A stretch of DNA of 64,000 nt, from assembly GCF_014650115.1 (NCBI RefSeq), contig NZ_BMUI01000003.1, forward strand, positions 248,001-312,000, given 5' to 3'. Numbering within the stretch: the stretch's first letter is position 1; every line of letters begins with the position of its first letter. The position numbers were made by a program, and so were the translations under genes. This document shows, piece by piece, positions 1 through 8,635 of this stretch. Source of the stretch: Streptomyces olivaceoviridis. Lineage in GTDB: Bacteria > Actinomycetota > Actinomycetes > Streptomycetales > Streptomycetaceae. Under the pieces are notes generated by a model. The model saw only the letters and a program-made list of their open reading frames with translations. It was not told the origin of the DNA and did not search any database.

Positions 1-2
1 TG

Positions 3-320
3 TCCGGGGTGATGGACACAGAACTCATCCACGCAGTCAGCGACCGCGGCTTCGACGCGATCATGACGCAGGACCGCAACCAACTGTCGAACCGGAACGA
101 GCGCGACGCACTCATAGAGACCGGCCTCCACTGGATCGGCCATCGCCAACCAGACGCGCACGGCCTGCTGTACATCGTGAACTCCACGGCCGCCTACCTC
201 GCAGCCATGCCGCACATCCTGGACGCGATAAGCAACGTCACGGGCGCCCACGCCTTCCACGTGCGCAACCTGCCCCTACTGAAGGGCCAGCGCGTCATTG
301 TGAGCCGCCTCAAAACCTGA
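3..320 (+). CDS. PIN-like (VapC45-type) protein, 5' end outside the window
   Basis: The frame is open to the left edge, so the GTG/ATG codons at 9 and 12 are probably internal and the N-terminus is missing. The visible part contains DRGFDAIMTQDRNQLSNRNE, the kind of segment found in PIN-like toxins of the VapC45 group, where a conserved Asp precedes the RNase core. The family consists of small RNases, usually paired with an antitoxin, which would lie upstream of this window. It ends within the island, about 220 bp before a transposase relic. Family assignment is by motif memory and is moderate; activity is inferred. Confidence 0.55.
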   Translation, partial: SGVMDTELIHAVSDRGFDAIMTQDRNQLSNRNERDALIETGLHWIGHRQPDAHGLLYIVNSTAAYLAAMPHILDAISNVTGAHAFHVRNLPLLKGQRVIVSRLKT

Positions 321-542
321 TCCTTCAAACGCCCTGTTGGCGGAGCAAATCCGCCCGCCTCGCAGCCCGTCCTGCGGCAGAGCGTCCGGTTCACCACCCA
401 CCAAGGTGGAGGACACGGCTGGAGCCGACCTTGGTCGAGCCGCGCCTGCCGAGGTCGTGACTGTGCCGCTCAGGGCGGGGTGTAGCGACACCTGGCCGAG
501 GGCCGCATCTGCGCAGCAGCCCGGGGCGGACGCCCGTCCCCT

Positions 543-745
543 GTATCGCGGGGGCATCTTCCAGGTCTTCATGCGGGCGAAGGCGTGATCCACGCGGGCG
601 CGGACCTTGCGGTGGGAGGCGTTGTGCTCCTCTTTCCAGGCCAGGGGTCGGCCTGGCCGCGTTCGCGGCGGTGTGCCAAGCCGGTGCCGCAGTAGCCACC
701 GTCGGTGACGACAATCCGAGTGGGAGATGCCCTTGGCGGCTTTGA
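543..745 (-). pseudogene. IS5-family transposase relic (C-terminal fragment, frameshifted)
   Basis: Two adjacent minus-strand frames together give the end of an IS5-group DDE transposase. About 724-650 encodes IVVTDGGYCGTGLAHRRERG, and after a frameshift 644-543 encodes EEHNASHRKVRARVDHAFAR, the typical C-terminal block that carries the last catalytic Glu region. The N-terminal half, a start codon and terminal inverted repeats are not visible. The relic directly follows the 3' end of the WD40 gene, whose last few codons read into it. It marks past insertion and decay. Confidence 0.75.
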
Positions 746-753
746 GGCTCCAA

Positions 754-2097
754 CTACCACCCGCCAGCACATTGGACAGGCGTGATCCAAACACGGACGC
801 TGTTGTCGTCACCGACCGCTGCAAGGAGACCACCGTCCGGAGAAAACGCAACGTCGTACGCCTCTCCGAAGGAGGCATCGAGAGAGCCGGGAAGCGGCCG
901 GCCATCAGCCGGGTTCCACAGACGCACTGTGCCGTCCATGGCTGCGCCGGCCAAAAGTCGACCGTCCGGCGAGAAGGCCAATGCGCTCACAGCTTTTGTC
1001 GCGGCAGACGAACACTCACGCAAGGAGTTCCCCACTCGCGAGGCAAGTGGATCCCACAACCGCACCGATCCATCGCTCCCCGCTGAGGCGAACAGCTTAC
1101 CGTCAGGCGCGAACGCAATGTCACAGCATTTCCCAACGGCTATGCGCCCGGTCACCTCCCATGCGGTGGGTGACCACAGCTGTGTTACACCATCGTATCC
1201 AGCAACGGCCAACAGGGCATTATCGGGTGAAAACGCAAGCCCGTCAACCCGGGTCTGCCCTACATTCAGAACCTTGATCATCTCGCGGGTAGCGGTGTCC
1301 CACAGGTACACACGCCCTACGTATCCCGCTGCCGCCAATAGGCTTCCGTCGGAGGAAAACGCCAGACTGTCGAGAACTCCCTCACTATCAGGCAAGCTTC
1401 CCCCCACAGGGATGCGGAAGGTCACGTCCCACAGCCACACTGTTCCATCGTCGGCCGACGAAGCAAGCAGCCGCCCGTCGGACGAGAAGGTCAGGTCACG
1501 GACGATGTCTCGGTGCCCGGCTAGGGGATTAGTGATGGAATTCCCCATGGGATCCTGCAGGTATACGACCCCGTCGCAGCCGCCCAGGGCCAGGTACTGC
1601 TTATCGGGCGAGAAGGCCAATGCGTCGTACTCATCGGCAGGGCCCTCGATAGGCGTCAGAGCCACGGGGTATCCGCCCTCTAAGTCGTCCGCAAGCGCCC
1701 GTAACGCCAGCGGACTTACGGCCCGCACTGGGGCGAGCTCCGCGATACCCGCACCTGAGCGGCTGCGCTGCAACCGCATATGGTCCAGCTCTCGCCACCG
1801 TGCACGCCACACCTCCATCTCGGGAGCACCGCGTGCTACGAGGAAGTGCTTGCCGTCCTCGTCGTACGAGAGCAACGTGCGCACCACAGACATAAAGGTG
1901 TCGAGCCGCTGGAGCCGCTTGCCGTTGAATGCCTCGCTGAGGGCCGAGACTGACAGCGGGGTTGTACCCGGCATAGCAGCAGCGCGGGCCACGATCACGC
2001 TGAGCGTAGGGCTTCCACGGCCCGCTCGCAGTTGGCGTAGCTCTTCAGCTAACCGGTCAAGCCCAGCCGTAAATTCGGTCTTGTTCGGCGTGCTCAT
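754..2097 (-). CDS. WD40 beta-propeller protein with N-terminal XRE-like domain
   Basis: This 447-aa protein probably scaffolds or senses through protein contacts; no enzymatic motif is visible. Residues ~1-85 resemble the helical, XRE-like N-terminal module seen in actinobacterial nSTAND/WD40 proteins (...LSVSALSEAFNGKRLQRLDTF...). Residues ~140-447 hold seven WD40-type repeats, each with an AFSPDG-like turn and a closing VRLWD/VWLWD. The STAND NTPase domain that often separates these modules is missing. ATG at 2097 has a GGGGGTGG Shine-Dalgarno; an upstream TTG at 2127 is less likely. The last residues run into the IS5 relic, so the C-terminus may have been altered. It is divergent from a small membrane protein gene. 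Confidence 0.8.
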   Translation of the reverse strand: MSTPNKTEFTAGLDRLAEELRQLRAGRGSPTLSVIVARAAAMPGTTPLSVSALSEAFNGKRLQRLDTFMSVVRTLLSYDEDGKHFLVARGAPEMEVWRARWRELDHMRLQRSRSGAGIAELAPVRAVSPLALRALADDLEGGYPVALTPIEGPADEYDALAFSPDKQYLALGGCDGVVYLQDPMGNSITNPLAGHRDIVRDLTFSSDGRLLASSADDGTVWLWDVTFRIPVGGSLPDSEGVLDSLAFSSDGSLLAAAGYVGRVYLWDTATREMIKVLNVGQTRVDGLAFSPDNALLAVAGYDGVTQLWSPTAWEVTGRIAVGKCCDIAFAPDGKLFASAGSDGSVRLWDPLASRVGNSLRECSSAATKAVSALAFSPDGRLLAGAAMDGTVRLWNPADGRPLPGSLDASFGEAYDVAFSPDGGLLAAVGDDNSVRVWITPVQCAGGW

Positions 2098-2230
2098 CCG
2101 TCCACCCCCAGCTGCGTCTGGCGCCAAGGTTAGGTGGCTTCAGCCCGTGCCGCGCCGAAATCCGCCGAAACTTTGGCGGCATCACAACTTCGTTCGTGCG
2201 CTGCAGGTCTACGGGACGGTCACTGATGCC

Positions 2231-2464
2231 ATGGGACGCATGACGCCCTCTCAGGAACAGCAAGTTTCGCCCTCGCCCCTGCACTCAGGACCCGGCCCCT
2301 TCATGTCCGTACGCAGCGCGCTCATCCTCCTGACAGCTGTAGTCATCGGCGTAGTCACCGGCGGCCTCACCCTCCTGTGCGGCACGCAGCTCGCTGGTGC
2401 CGTTCTGGCCGGTCTGACCAGTGTCGGGGCCTCCGTACCCGTCCTGCATGCCCTCATCCAGTAG
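2231..2464 (+). CDS. Small membrane protein
   Basis: This 77-aa protein (74 aa if the ATG at 2240 is used) has a Pro/Ser-rich N-terminus and a hydrophobic stretch over residues ~28-72, probably two short membrane helices (SALILLTAVVIGVVTGGLTL and a second with AGAVLAGLTSVGASVPVL). Proteins of this shape often sit beside nSTAND/WD40 genes in streptomycetes, and here it is divergent from one with about 130 bp between starts. The function is unknown. The start is uncertain because neither ATG has a well-spaced Shine-Dalgarno. Confidence 0.6.
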   Translation: MGRMTPSQEQQVSPSPLHSGPGPFMSVRSALILLTAVVIGVVTGGLTLLCGTQLAGAVLAGLTSVGASVPVLHALIQ

Positions 2465-3148
2465 GAGACAAGGAGCGGCCGGCTTCCAAGACGTGGGCTT
2501 CATGCGTGCGCGAAGCGTCAGCGGACTGTGCAGCACGAAGGGTTATACGAAGGATCGACCTACACAGCTGCGCGCTGCTGACAAGCGGAAACAGCATCGC
2601 GTAGCAGTGTCGAGCATTACCCGCCAAGATGAGGGTGTCGTGGGATGGAATGAAGGCGGCGCACGCGTCCACCTACTGACCAGGGGCTTCTCCCCCAGAA
2701 CAGCGTCCTGTTCTGCCGTCAGGCCAACCCTGCGAACGGCCTCGCTCCCGAACGGTCCCGAAGATCTCAGTTCCTCATGAGCGTGGGCAGCTCCATGACG
2801 AGACTGTCAGGGCGGACGTCCGGTTTGCGCTATAACCGGCCATCGTTCGTTGTGAGCTGCCCTCTCAGTTCGCATGCAATGGCACTTCACAGACGAGTAG
2901 GTGTCGGTATCTCTCGAGCAGCCCCTCCTCGTCACTTCCAGCCTGGGCAGACAGCCTGGGCAGAAGCACCTGGCGGAGCGCTGCGGGGGTACCGCCGCCA
3001 AACCATTCGGCACCTCCGCATCCAGTCTTTTGGCATGGGCACGACGCAAAGGCAGTGAAACGGATCCGGTCATGTTGCCCGGAGCTCGTTGTTGGGTCCC
3101 TGGTCGACCCTCATCCTGGAATGTTCGTCAGCGGCCGAGAGGAGAACG
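2465..3148. other. Gene-free stretch, nothing recognised
   Basis: About 680 bp without a convincing gene, RNA or repeat. Short frames on both strands lack Shine-Dalgarno sequences and recognisable motifs. The end of the stretch carries the GAGAGGA Shine-Dalgarno of the helicase gene, and it must hold that operon's promoter, but no clear -35/-10 pair stands out. Confidence 0.5.
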
Positions 3149-6100
3149 GTGAAGGACCCGCGACGCCACGCGAGTGACCCCGACGTCATCGGGCAAACAG
3201 CAGGGTTGGTCAACTTCCTGCGCGACATGGTCCACAGCAGCCATCAGCGACATCGTGACGACCGCGGCCGTGAGCGCCTCTGGCTGGCCAAGCTGCCGGA
3301 TCCCGTCCGCAGACCGGCACCGCGCCCTGACGGCGTACTGCTGACGCTCGACCACGTGCCACAAAGTGCGCCGCCCGATCTACCCGACTCGCTCGACGGC
3401 TGGGTGGAGCCGACCCGCTGCCTGGATCCCGACGGAGGTGACCCGCCCCTTGCGGAGGAAGGGCCGGGGACCGAGCTGGTTCGCGTCGCAGACACGAAGG
3501 AGCGGCTGGCTGAGGAAGGCACCGTGCGCCGTGAAGAGGCCGGTGACGTCCTGCGGGCCTACGGAGCCTGGCTGGATCGCTGGCGCCGCTGGGCGGCACG
3601 GGAGCGCAGCGAACGACCGCTTCGTGAGCTCTACGACCGGATGTACGCGTGGCACCAGAAACTGGCCCGCGAGGACGACCAGACGGAGGTCGTCCTCGGC
3701 ATTGGTCTATTGACCTGGCTCGGCCTGGACGGGGACGTGGTGCACCGCCACCTGTTCACCCAGCGGGTGGAGACTTCGGTCGACCGACGCACGGCGCGGC
3801 TGACGGTCAGGCTGTCGTCGGAGAGCGCCCTGCGTCTCGAGGACCAGGACTTCCTTGACAGCGACGACGGATGGGTACGCGAGCGCGGGGCTGCTCTCTC
3901 GGAAGAGATCGCCGCATGGGGGATGGATCCGCTCGGGCCCGAGGCACTGGAACAGTTGGCGCAGTGGCAGGAGCGGGCGATCACCCGCCCCATGGGCTTC
4001 AGCGCGGCGTGGGAGCCGCCCCGCGCGCTTGAACCGGGGGCACGTCTCACCTACGCGCCTGCCCTGGTCATGCGCCCACGCAACCTCAACTCCCTGCTGC
4101 GGTTCTATGACCAGATCGCGGAGGCGGTGGCCTCGGAAGGCCGGGCACCGCTCGGCCTGGCCCAGATGGCCATGACGATCGAGACCGCCGACCGTTCCGC
4201 CTGGGACGGGGACCAGAGGGTGCCGCTCTTCGGCGACGATCCGCTCTTCCCGGGCAAGACGAACGCTCAGCAGCGCAGTGTGCTGGGGCGCCTGGAGCAG
4301 GACACCGGTGTCGTGGTGCAGGGGCCGCCGGGAACGGGCAAGACCCACACGATCGCCAACCTTGTCTCCGCGCTGCTCGCACAGGGTCAGCGGGTACTCG
4401 TCACCAGCGCCCGCGACCAGCCGCTCACCGTGTTGCGGGACAAACTTCCCTCATCTGTACGTGACCTGTGCGTCCTGCTGCTCAGCTCCACTCGCCACAA
4501 CGGCGAGGACGAACTGGAACGAACCATCAACGCGCTCACCGACCAGGTGGCCGCCAGTGATCCCGACGAACTGCGCGCCGAGATCCGCCGTCTCACCTGC
4601 GAACGGGACGAGGTGCGGGGACGCATCAAGACGCTCACGGAGCAGGTGATCTCGCTGCGGGAGGCCGAGTACCGGCATCGCAGCGTGGCACCGGGATACG
4701 CAGGAACGCTCGCCGAGATCGTGGAGCGGGTCCATGCCAGCGCCGAGGAGTTCAGCTGGATCGGCCGTCTCCCGGACACCGCCGAGGACGCCCCTCCGCT
4801 GACCTCCGAGCAGGCCCACGAACTGCTCGTCCTGCTGCGTGACGGCGCTGGTGAACCGCGTGCCGACGGCGCCCTTCCTGTACCTGACGAGCTTCCTTCG
4901 CCCCGGCACATCGCGGACGTCTTCGCGGCCAGCCACCTCAGCGACGAGGGCCTGTCTGCGGAGGCTGTCGAGATCCGGAACATACTCGCCCACCTCGACG
5001 CGTCCGTGACCTCCGAACTGGCCTCGCTTCTCGATGCCTGCGCGACTGCCCTTCATCACCTCGGGATGCCTGCCGACGCCACGCGTTGGGATCCCGGTTC
5101 CTGGATAACCCAGGCGCTGACGGACCGACTCTCCCGCTCCGACCTCGGGCTGTGGCAGCGTGTGTCAGCCGTCACCGACGACATCCGCAAGGTCGCGCAG
5201 GACGTGGATGCGCTGGGTCTACGCCTGGTCACCGTGCCGGCGGACCTGCCTGCCCAAGATGCAGCCCGACTGGCAACCGCCGGCACGGCGCTCCGGGACC
5301 ACCTGGCCGCGGGCAAGGCCCTTCGGTCCCGATTCCCGGGCAAGGCGCAGAAGAACGCCCGGGACCTGCTGGACTCCTGCACCGTCGACGGCCGTTCGCC
5401 GCAGACGGCCGAGGATCTGGACGCCGTGCTGACGCACCTCCGGGCGTATTCCGCGCTCGCCGGGGCGGCCACGCGCTGGCAGCAGGTGAACGCCGACCTC
5501 CCGCAGGGAGACGTGGAGGTTCGGCTGGCCGAACTGACCGAACGGGCAGCGTGCCTTGAGCACGTACAGGCATTCGGCTCAGCCCGGGACAGCGTCGACG
5601 CGCTTCTCGTACGTCACGGCGTACGGCTGAAGATCACCTCCTGCCAGGCATGGCAGGATTTCAACGCCGGGGTCGCCGCGCTCCGTGGCCGGCGGGCCGC
5701 CGACGAGGCGATCACCCAGTTGGCCGCCTTGGACGAACTCCTGCGTGCCCCCGTCAACGGGACGCAACCGGCTGCGGAGTCCATGGCCCTGGTACAGGCT
5801 CTCCGTGATCAGGACGTCGAGGCTTATGCCGAGGCTCTGGAGGCATTGGCCGCCGCGCACCGGCGGGAGCACCGCAAACATCGGTGCACGGAGCTGCTCG
5901 GCGCCCTGCGCGCCGGCCACTCCCTGCTCGCGGGCCGCCTCATCGACAGCGCCGGTGATCCCCTGTGGGAGGAGCGGCTAGGCTCCCTGGAGCGGGCGTG
6001 GGCGTGGGCGAAGGCGTCGCGCTTTCTGGAGAGGCAGCGCACGCCCGGTTTGGAGCGCAAGCTCGAGGGTGACCTGAGCGAGCACGAAGACCGGCTGGAG

Positions 6101-7714
6101 CAGGTGACCGGTGAGCTGGCTGCGGCTTGGGGCCGGTTGCACTGCCTGGAGCGGATGACGCAGGAACAACGCTCGGCGCTCCAGGCGTACCGGACGCACA
6201 TGGCATCCCTCGGCAAGGGCAAGGGCAAGAACACGGGCCTCTTCAGAGCCGCGGCACGCGATGCGATGTCCGTGGCCCAGGACGCGGTGCCTGCGTGGGT
6301 CATGCCCATCCCCCAGGTCGCCGAGATGGTGCAGGCCAAGCGGGACGCCTTCGACGTCGTCATCGTGGACGAGGCCAGCCAGGCGGGCATGGACGCGCTG
6401 TTCCTCCTTTGGCTGGCTCCCCGTGTGATCGTCGTCGGCGACGACAAACAGTGCGCGCCCGCCCTTACGCGCAACGGCCGCCACCAGGCCATCCAGGACA
6501 AGCTGGCCGCCCATCTGCCGGACATGCCCAGCCGACTGCGCCAGCTCTACACGCCGCACACCAACCTGTACCAGCTGCTGTCCACCTTCTTCCCGCAGGT
6601 GATCCGCCTCGAAGAGCACTTCCGCTGTGTGCCCGAGATCATCAATTGGTCTTCCAGGACCTTCTACAACAACAAACTCCTGCCCCTGCGGCAGTACGGC
6701 GCCGAACGGCTGGACCCGTTGCGCACCCATTTCGTCGAGGGCGCCGTGGTCGTGGGCCGCGAGAGCCGTGTGCACAACCCCAAGGAGGCCGAGGCGATCG
6801 TCGACTGCCTGGCCCGCCTGACCGAGGACCGCGCCTACCAGGACAGGACCATGGGCGTGATCGTCCTCCAGGGCTTCGGGCAGATCAAGCTTCTGGAGAC
6901 CCTCATTGAGCAGCGGCTGCCGGCCACCGTGCGCGAGCAGCACCGGATTCGCGTAGGCAACGCTGCCTCGTTCCAGGGCGACGAACGCCACGTCATCCTG
7001 CTGTCCATGGTCGTGACGGACCCGCCCCGGGCAGCGGGCGGGAACAAGAGCGAACAGCAGGCGTACAACGTCGCCGCCAGCCGGGCCCAGGATCAGATGT
7101 GGCTCTTCTACTCGGTCCCGCCGGACCGTCTCAAGCCGCACGACCTGCGGCTGAACCTTCTGACGTACATGGAGAACCCGCCCGCAGCGTTGGAGGCCGC
7201 CGACGACATCGGACCAGTGCTGCCGGACGTCCGCAGGGCCCCCTTCGACTCGCTCTTCGAACAGCAGGTGTATCTGAAGATCAAGGAGCGGGGCTACCAC
7301 GTGATCCCGCAGTTCCCGGCCGGCAGCAAGCGCATCGACCTGGTGGTCGTCGGGGCTCGCGGCCGTCTCGCCGTCGAGTGCGACGGTGACGCCTTCCACC
7401 ACGCCACGCGGGAGCAGATCGAGAACGACCAGCGGCGGGACCGAGAACTTAAGCGTGTCGGTTGGGAGTTCTGGCGGGTACGCGAGAGCGAATTCCGCTT
7501 CGATCCCGGCGCAGCGCTCGATGGCCTGTGGGAGGAACTCGACCGCCAGGGGATCCGTCCCGCCAACTACACACAGTCCACTACAGCCGCCCGGCCGACC
7601 AGCCCTCACGCCGAGTGGAAGGCCCTCGACCTCTCCTCGGACGACGAGTTCACCGATGACGAGGACACTGCGGACGAGCAGACCGACGACGACACCACGG
7701 AGGACGCCGTATGA
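3149..7714 (+). CDS. SF1 DNA2/UPF1-like helicase with C-terminal Vsr/MTES_1575-type nuclease
   Basis: This 1521-aa protein is predicted to couple ATP-driven nucleic-acid translocation to cleavage. Residues ~1-380 are an uncharacterised N-terminal region. Walker A is GPPGTGKT at ~392-399. A long helical, probably coiled-coil insert (~440-1050) precedes Walker B DEAS (~1074). Later SF1 motifs are EEHFRC (~1155), SFQGDERHVILLS and NVAASRAQDQ. The C-terminal domain (~1365-1460) has KRIDLVV and VECDGD followed by REQIENDQRRDRELKRVGW, the signature of Vsr-like PD-(D/E)XK nucleases. The tail is very acidic. GTG at 3149 is chosen for its GAGAGGA Shine-Dalgarno; the frame is open to 3089. It overlaps the next gene by 4 bp. 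The architecture resembles the Hhe defence protein (HEPN-helicase-Vsr), but HEPN is on a separate gene here. Confidence 0.88.
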   Translation: MKDPRRHASDPDVIGQTAGLVNFLRDMVHSSHQRHRDDRGRERLWLAKLPDPVRRPAPRPDGVLLTLDHVPQSAPPDLPDSLDGWVEPTRCLDPDGGDPPLAEEGPGTELVRVADTKERLAEEGTVRREEAGDVLRAYGAWLDRWRRWAARERSERPLRELYDRMYAWHQKLAREDDQTEVVLGIGLLTWLGLDGDVVHRHLFTQRVETSVDRRTARLTVRLSSESALRLEDQDFLDSDDGWVRERGAALSEEIAAWGMDPLGPEALEQLAQWQERAITRPMGFSAAWEPPRALEPGARLTYAPALVMRPRNLNSLLRFYDQIAEAVASEGRAPLGLAQMAMTIETADRSAWDGDQRVPLFGDDPLFPGKTNAQQRSVLGRLEQDTGVVVQGPPGTGKTHTIANLVSALLAQGQRVLVTSARDQPLTVLRDKLPSSVRDLCVLLLSSTRHNGEDELERTINALTDQVAASDPDELRAEIRRLTCERDEVRGRIKTLTEQVISLREAEYRHRSVAPGYAGTLAEIVERVHASAEEFSWIGRLPDTAEDAPPLTSEQAHELLVLLRDGAGEPRADGALPVPDELPSPRHIADVFAASHLSDEGLSAEAVEIRNILAHLDASVTSELASLLDACATALHHLGMPADATRWDPGSWITQALTDRLSRSDLGLWQRVSAVTDDIRKVAQDVDALGLRLVTVPADLPAQDAARLATAGTALRDHLAAGKALRSRFPGKAQKNARDLLDSCTVDGRSPQTAEDLDAVLTHLRAYSALAGAATRWQQVNADLPQGDVEVRLAELTERAACLEHVQAFGSARDSVDALLVRHGVRLKITSCQAWQDFNAGVAALRGRRAADEAITQLAALDELLRAPVNGTQPAAESMALVQALRDQDVEAYAEALEALAAAHRREHRKHRCTELLGALRAGHSLLAGRLIDSAGDPLWEERLGSLERAWAWAKASRFLERQRTPGLERKLEGDLSEHEDRLEQVTGELAAAWGRLHCLERMTQEQRSALQAYRTHMASLGKGKGKNTGLFRAAARDAMSVAQDAVPAWVMPIPQVAEMVQAKRDAFDVVIVDEASQAGMDALFLLWLAPRVIVVGDDKQCAPALTRNGRHQAIQDKLAAHLPDMPSRLRQLYTPHTNLYQLLSTFFPQVIRLEEHFRCVPEIINWSSRTFYNNKLLPLRQYGAERLDPLRTHFVEGAVVVGRESRVHNPKEAEAIVDCLARLTEDRAYQDRTMGVIVLQGFGQIKLLETLIEQRLPATVREQHRIRVGNAASFQGDERHVILLSMVVTDPPRAAGGNKSEQQAYNVAASRAQDQMWLFYSVPPDRLKPHDLRLNLLTYMENPPAALEAADDIGPVLPDVRRAPFDSLFEQQVYLKIKERGYHVIPQFPAGSKRIDLVVVGARGRLAVECDGDAFHHATREQIENDQRRDRELKRVGWEFWRVRESEFRFDPGAALDGLWEELDRQGIRPANYTQSTTAARPTSPHAEWKALDLSSDDEFTDDEDTADEQTDDDTTEDAV

Positions 7715-8553
7715 CGCAGGAGACTGTTCTGGGCCCGCTCGACGGCAACACCTTGAAGGAACTGGCTCGCGTCATCTGCGGCGACGACCACCTCTACTAC
7801 CGCAGGGGTTTCGAGATAGCCCAGTTCCTGGAGAACGCCGGATGGCACAACGTGCCCGAGTACGACGGCGAGTACCGGGGCGAGTGGACACTCCAGCTAC
7901 TCATGGAACGTCGTGAGAACCCCACCGAGCTGGAGAAGGTGCTCCTCAGACTCGCGGACGCTCGCGAGTACCTCGGAGAACCCGAGGCACTGCCGACCGT
8001 CGTCAGTGCGGTCAACACCTTCCTCGTCCACGAAGGCTTCCGTTTGGAAAACCCCGGAGGCCGACCGAGGGTTGTCGTCTGCGACCCAGCCATGGCGCAC
8101 CCGGGGCATCAGGCCCCGGTCGAGCTCAAGGCCACCATGGCCGAGATCATCCGTGAACCGCGGATGGCTGCGCTGCTTCAGCGCCGCCTGGACGAAGCCC
8201 GCACCTGCTTTTCCAACGGCGCTCACGTCGCGGCCATCATCATGTTGGGCAGCCTCCTCGAAGGCGTCCTGCTTACAGTGATCGAGGAGCGCAACGCCTC
8301 CCTGCTGAGCAACAAAGACCCGAATTTCATTGGCCTCAAGGCCCTCATCGACATCTGCCACCAGGCGGGCTGGATCGACGTCGACATGGAACGCTTCAGC
8401 CAGGCTGTTTGCAAGTACCGCAATTTCGTCCACCCACGGCGTGAGTTCCGCGAGGCGCACACTCCCGACCGCGACACGCTCACCGTGTCCTGGTACGTCG
8501 TGAACGGCGCTCTCAATGACCTCGCGGCCAGCCAGCCAGAAGCCCACGCGTAG
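7711..8553 (+). CDS. AbiJ/HEPN-like protein
   Basis: A 280-aa protein translationally coupled to the helicase (ATGA overlap). Residues ~20-115 resemble the N-terminal domain found in AbiJ abortive-infection proteins (YRGEWTLQLLME... followed by LEKVLLRLADAREYLGEPEA). Residues ~150-275 form an all-helical region with KYRNFVHPRRE at 236-246, like the R-x-n-H site of HEPN RNases and DUF4145-type domains; the spacing (R237, H241) is one residue shorter than the classical Rx4-6H. The likely role is an abortive-infection effector or a partner regulating the helicase-nuclease. The HEPN call rests on motif reading only. Confidence 0.65.
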   Translation: MTQETVLGPLDGNTLKELARVICGDDHLYYRRGFEIAQFLENAGWHNVPEYDGEYRGEWTLQLLMERRENPTELEKVLLRLADAREYLGEPEALPTVVSAVNTFLVHEGFRLENPGGRPRVVVCDPAMAHPGHQAPVELKATMAEIIREPRMAALLQRRLDEARTCFSNGAHVAAIIMLGSLLEGVLLTVIEERNASLLSNKDPNFIGLKALIDICHQAGWIDVDMERFSQAVCKYRNFVHPRREFREAHTPDRDTLTVSWYVVNGALNDLAASQPEAHA

Positions 8554-8635
8554 AGCCAGCACGTACGTAAGCCGCGGCGTGGCTACCGGGCCACGGCGCT
8601 CAGACCAGGCGCGTCTGATCACGAGGGGGAGCAGG

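Noticed and set aside
782..2229. Long plus-strand frame opposite the WD40 gene
   Set aside because: It is a high-GC shadow of the WD40 gene with Ser/Arg/Pro-rich nonsense composition; only its last 77 codons (from 2231) form a credible separate gene.
5978..7609. 543-aa minus-strand frame inside the helicase gene
   Set aside because: Antisense shadow; the plus strand carries all SF1 helicase motifs and the nuclease domain over the same stretch.
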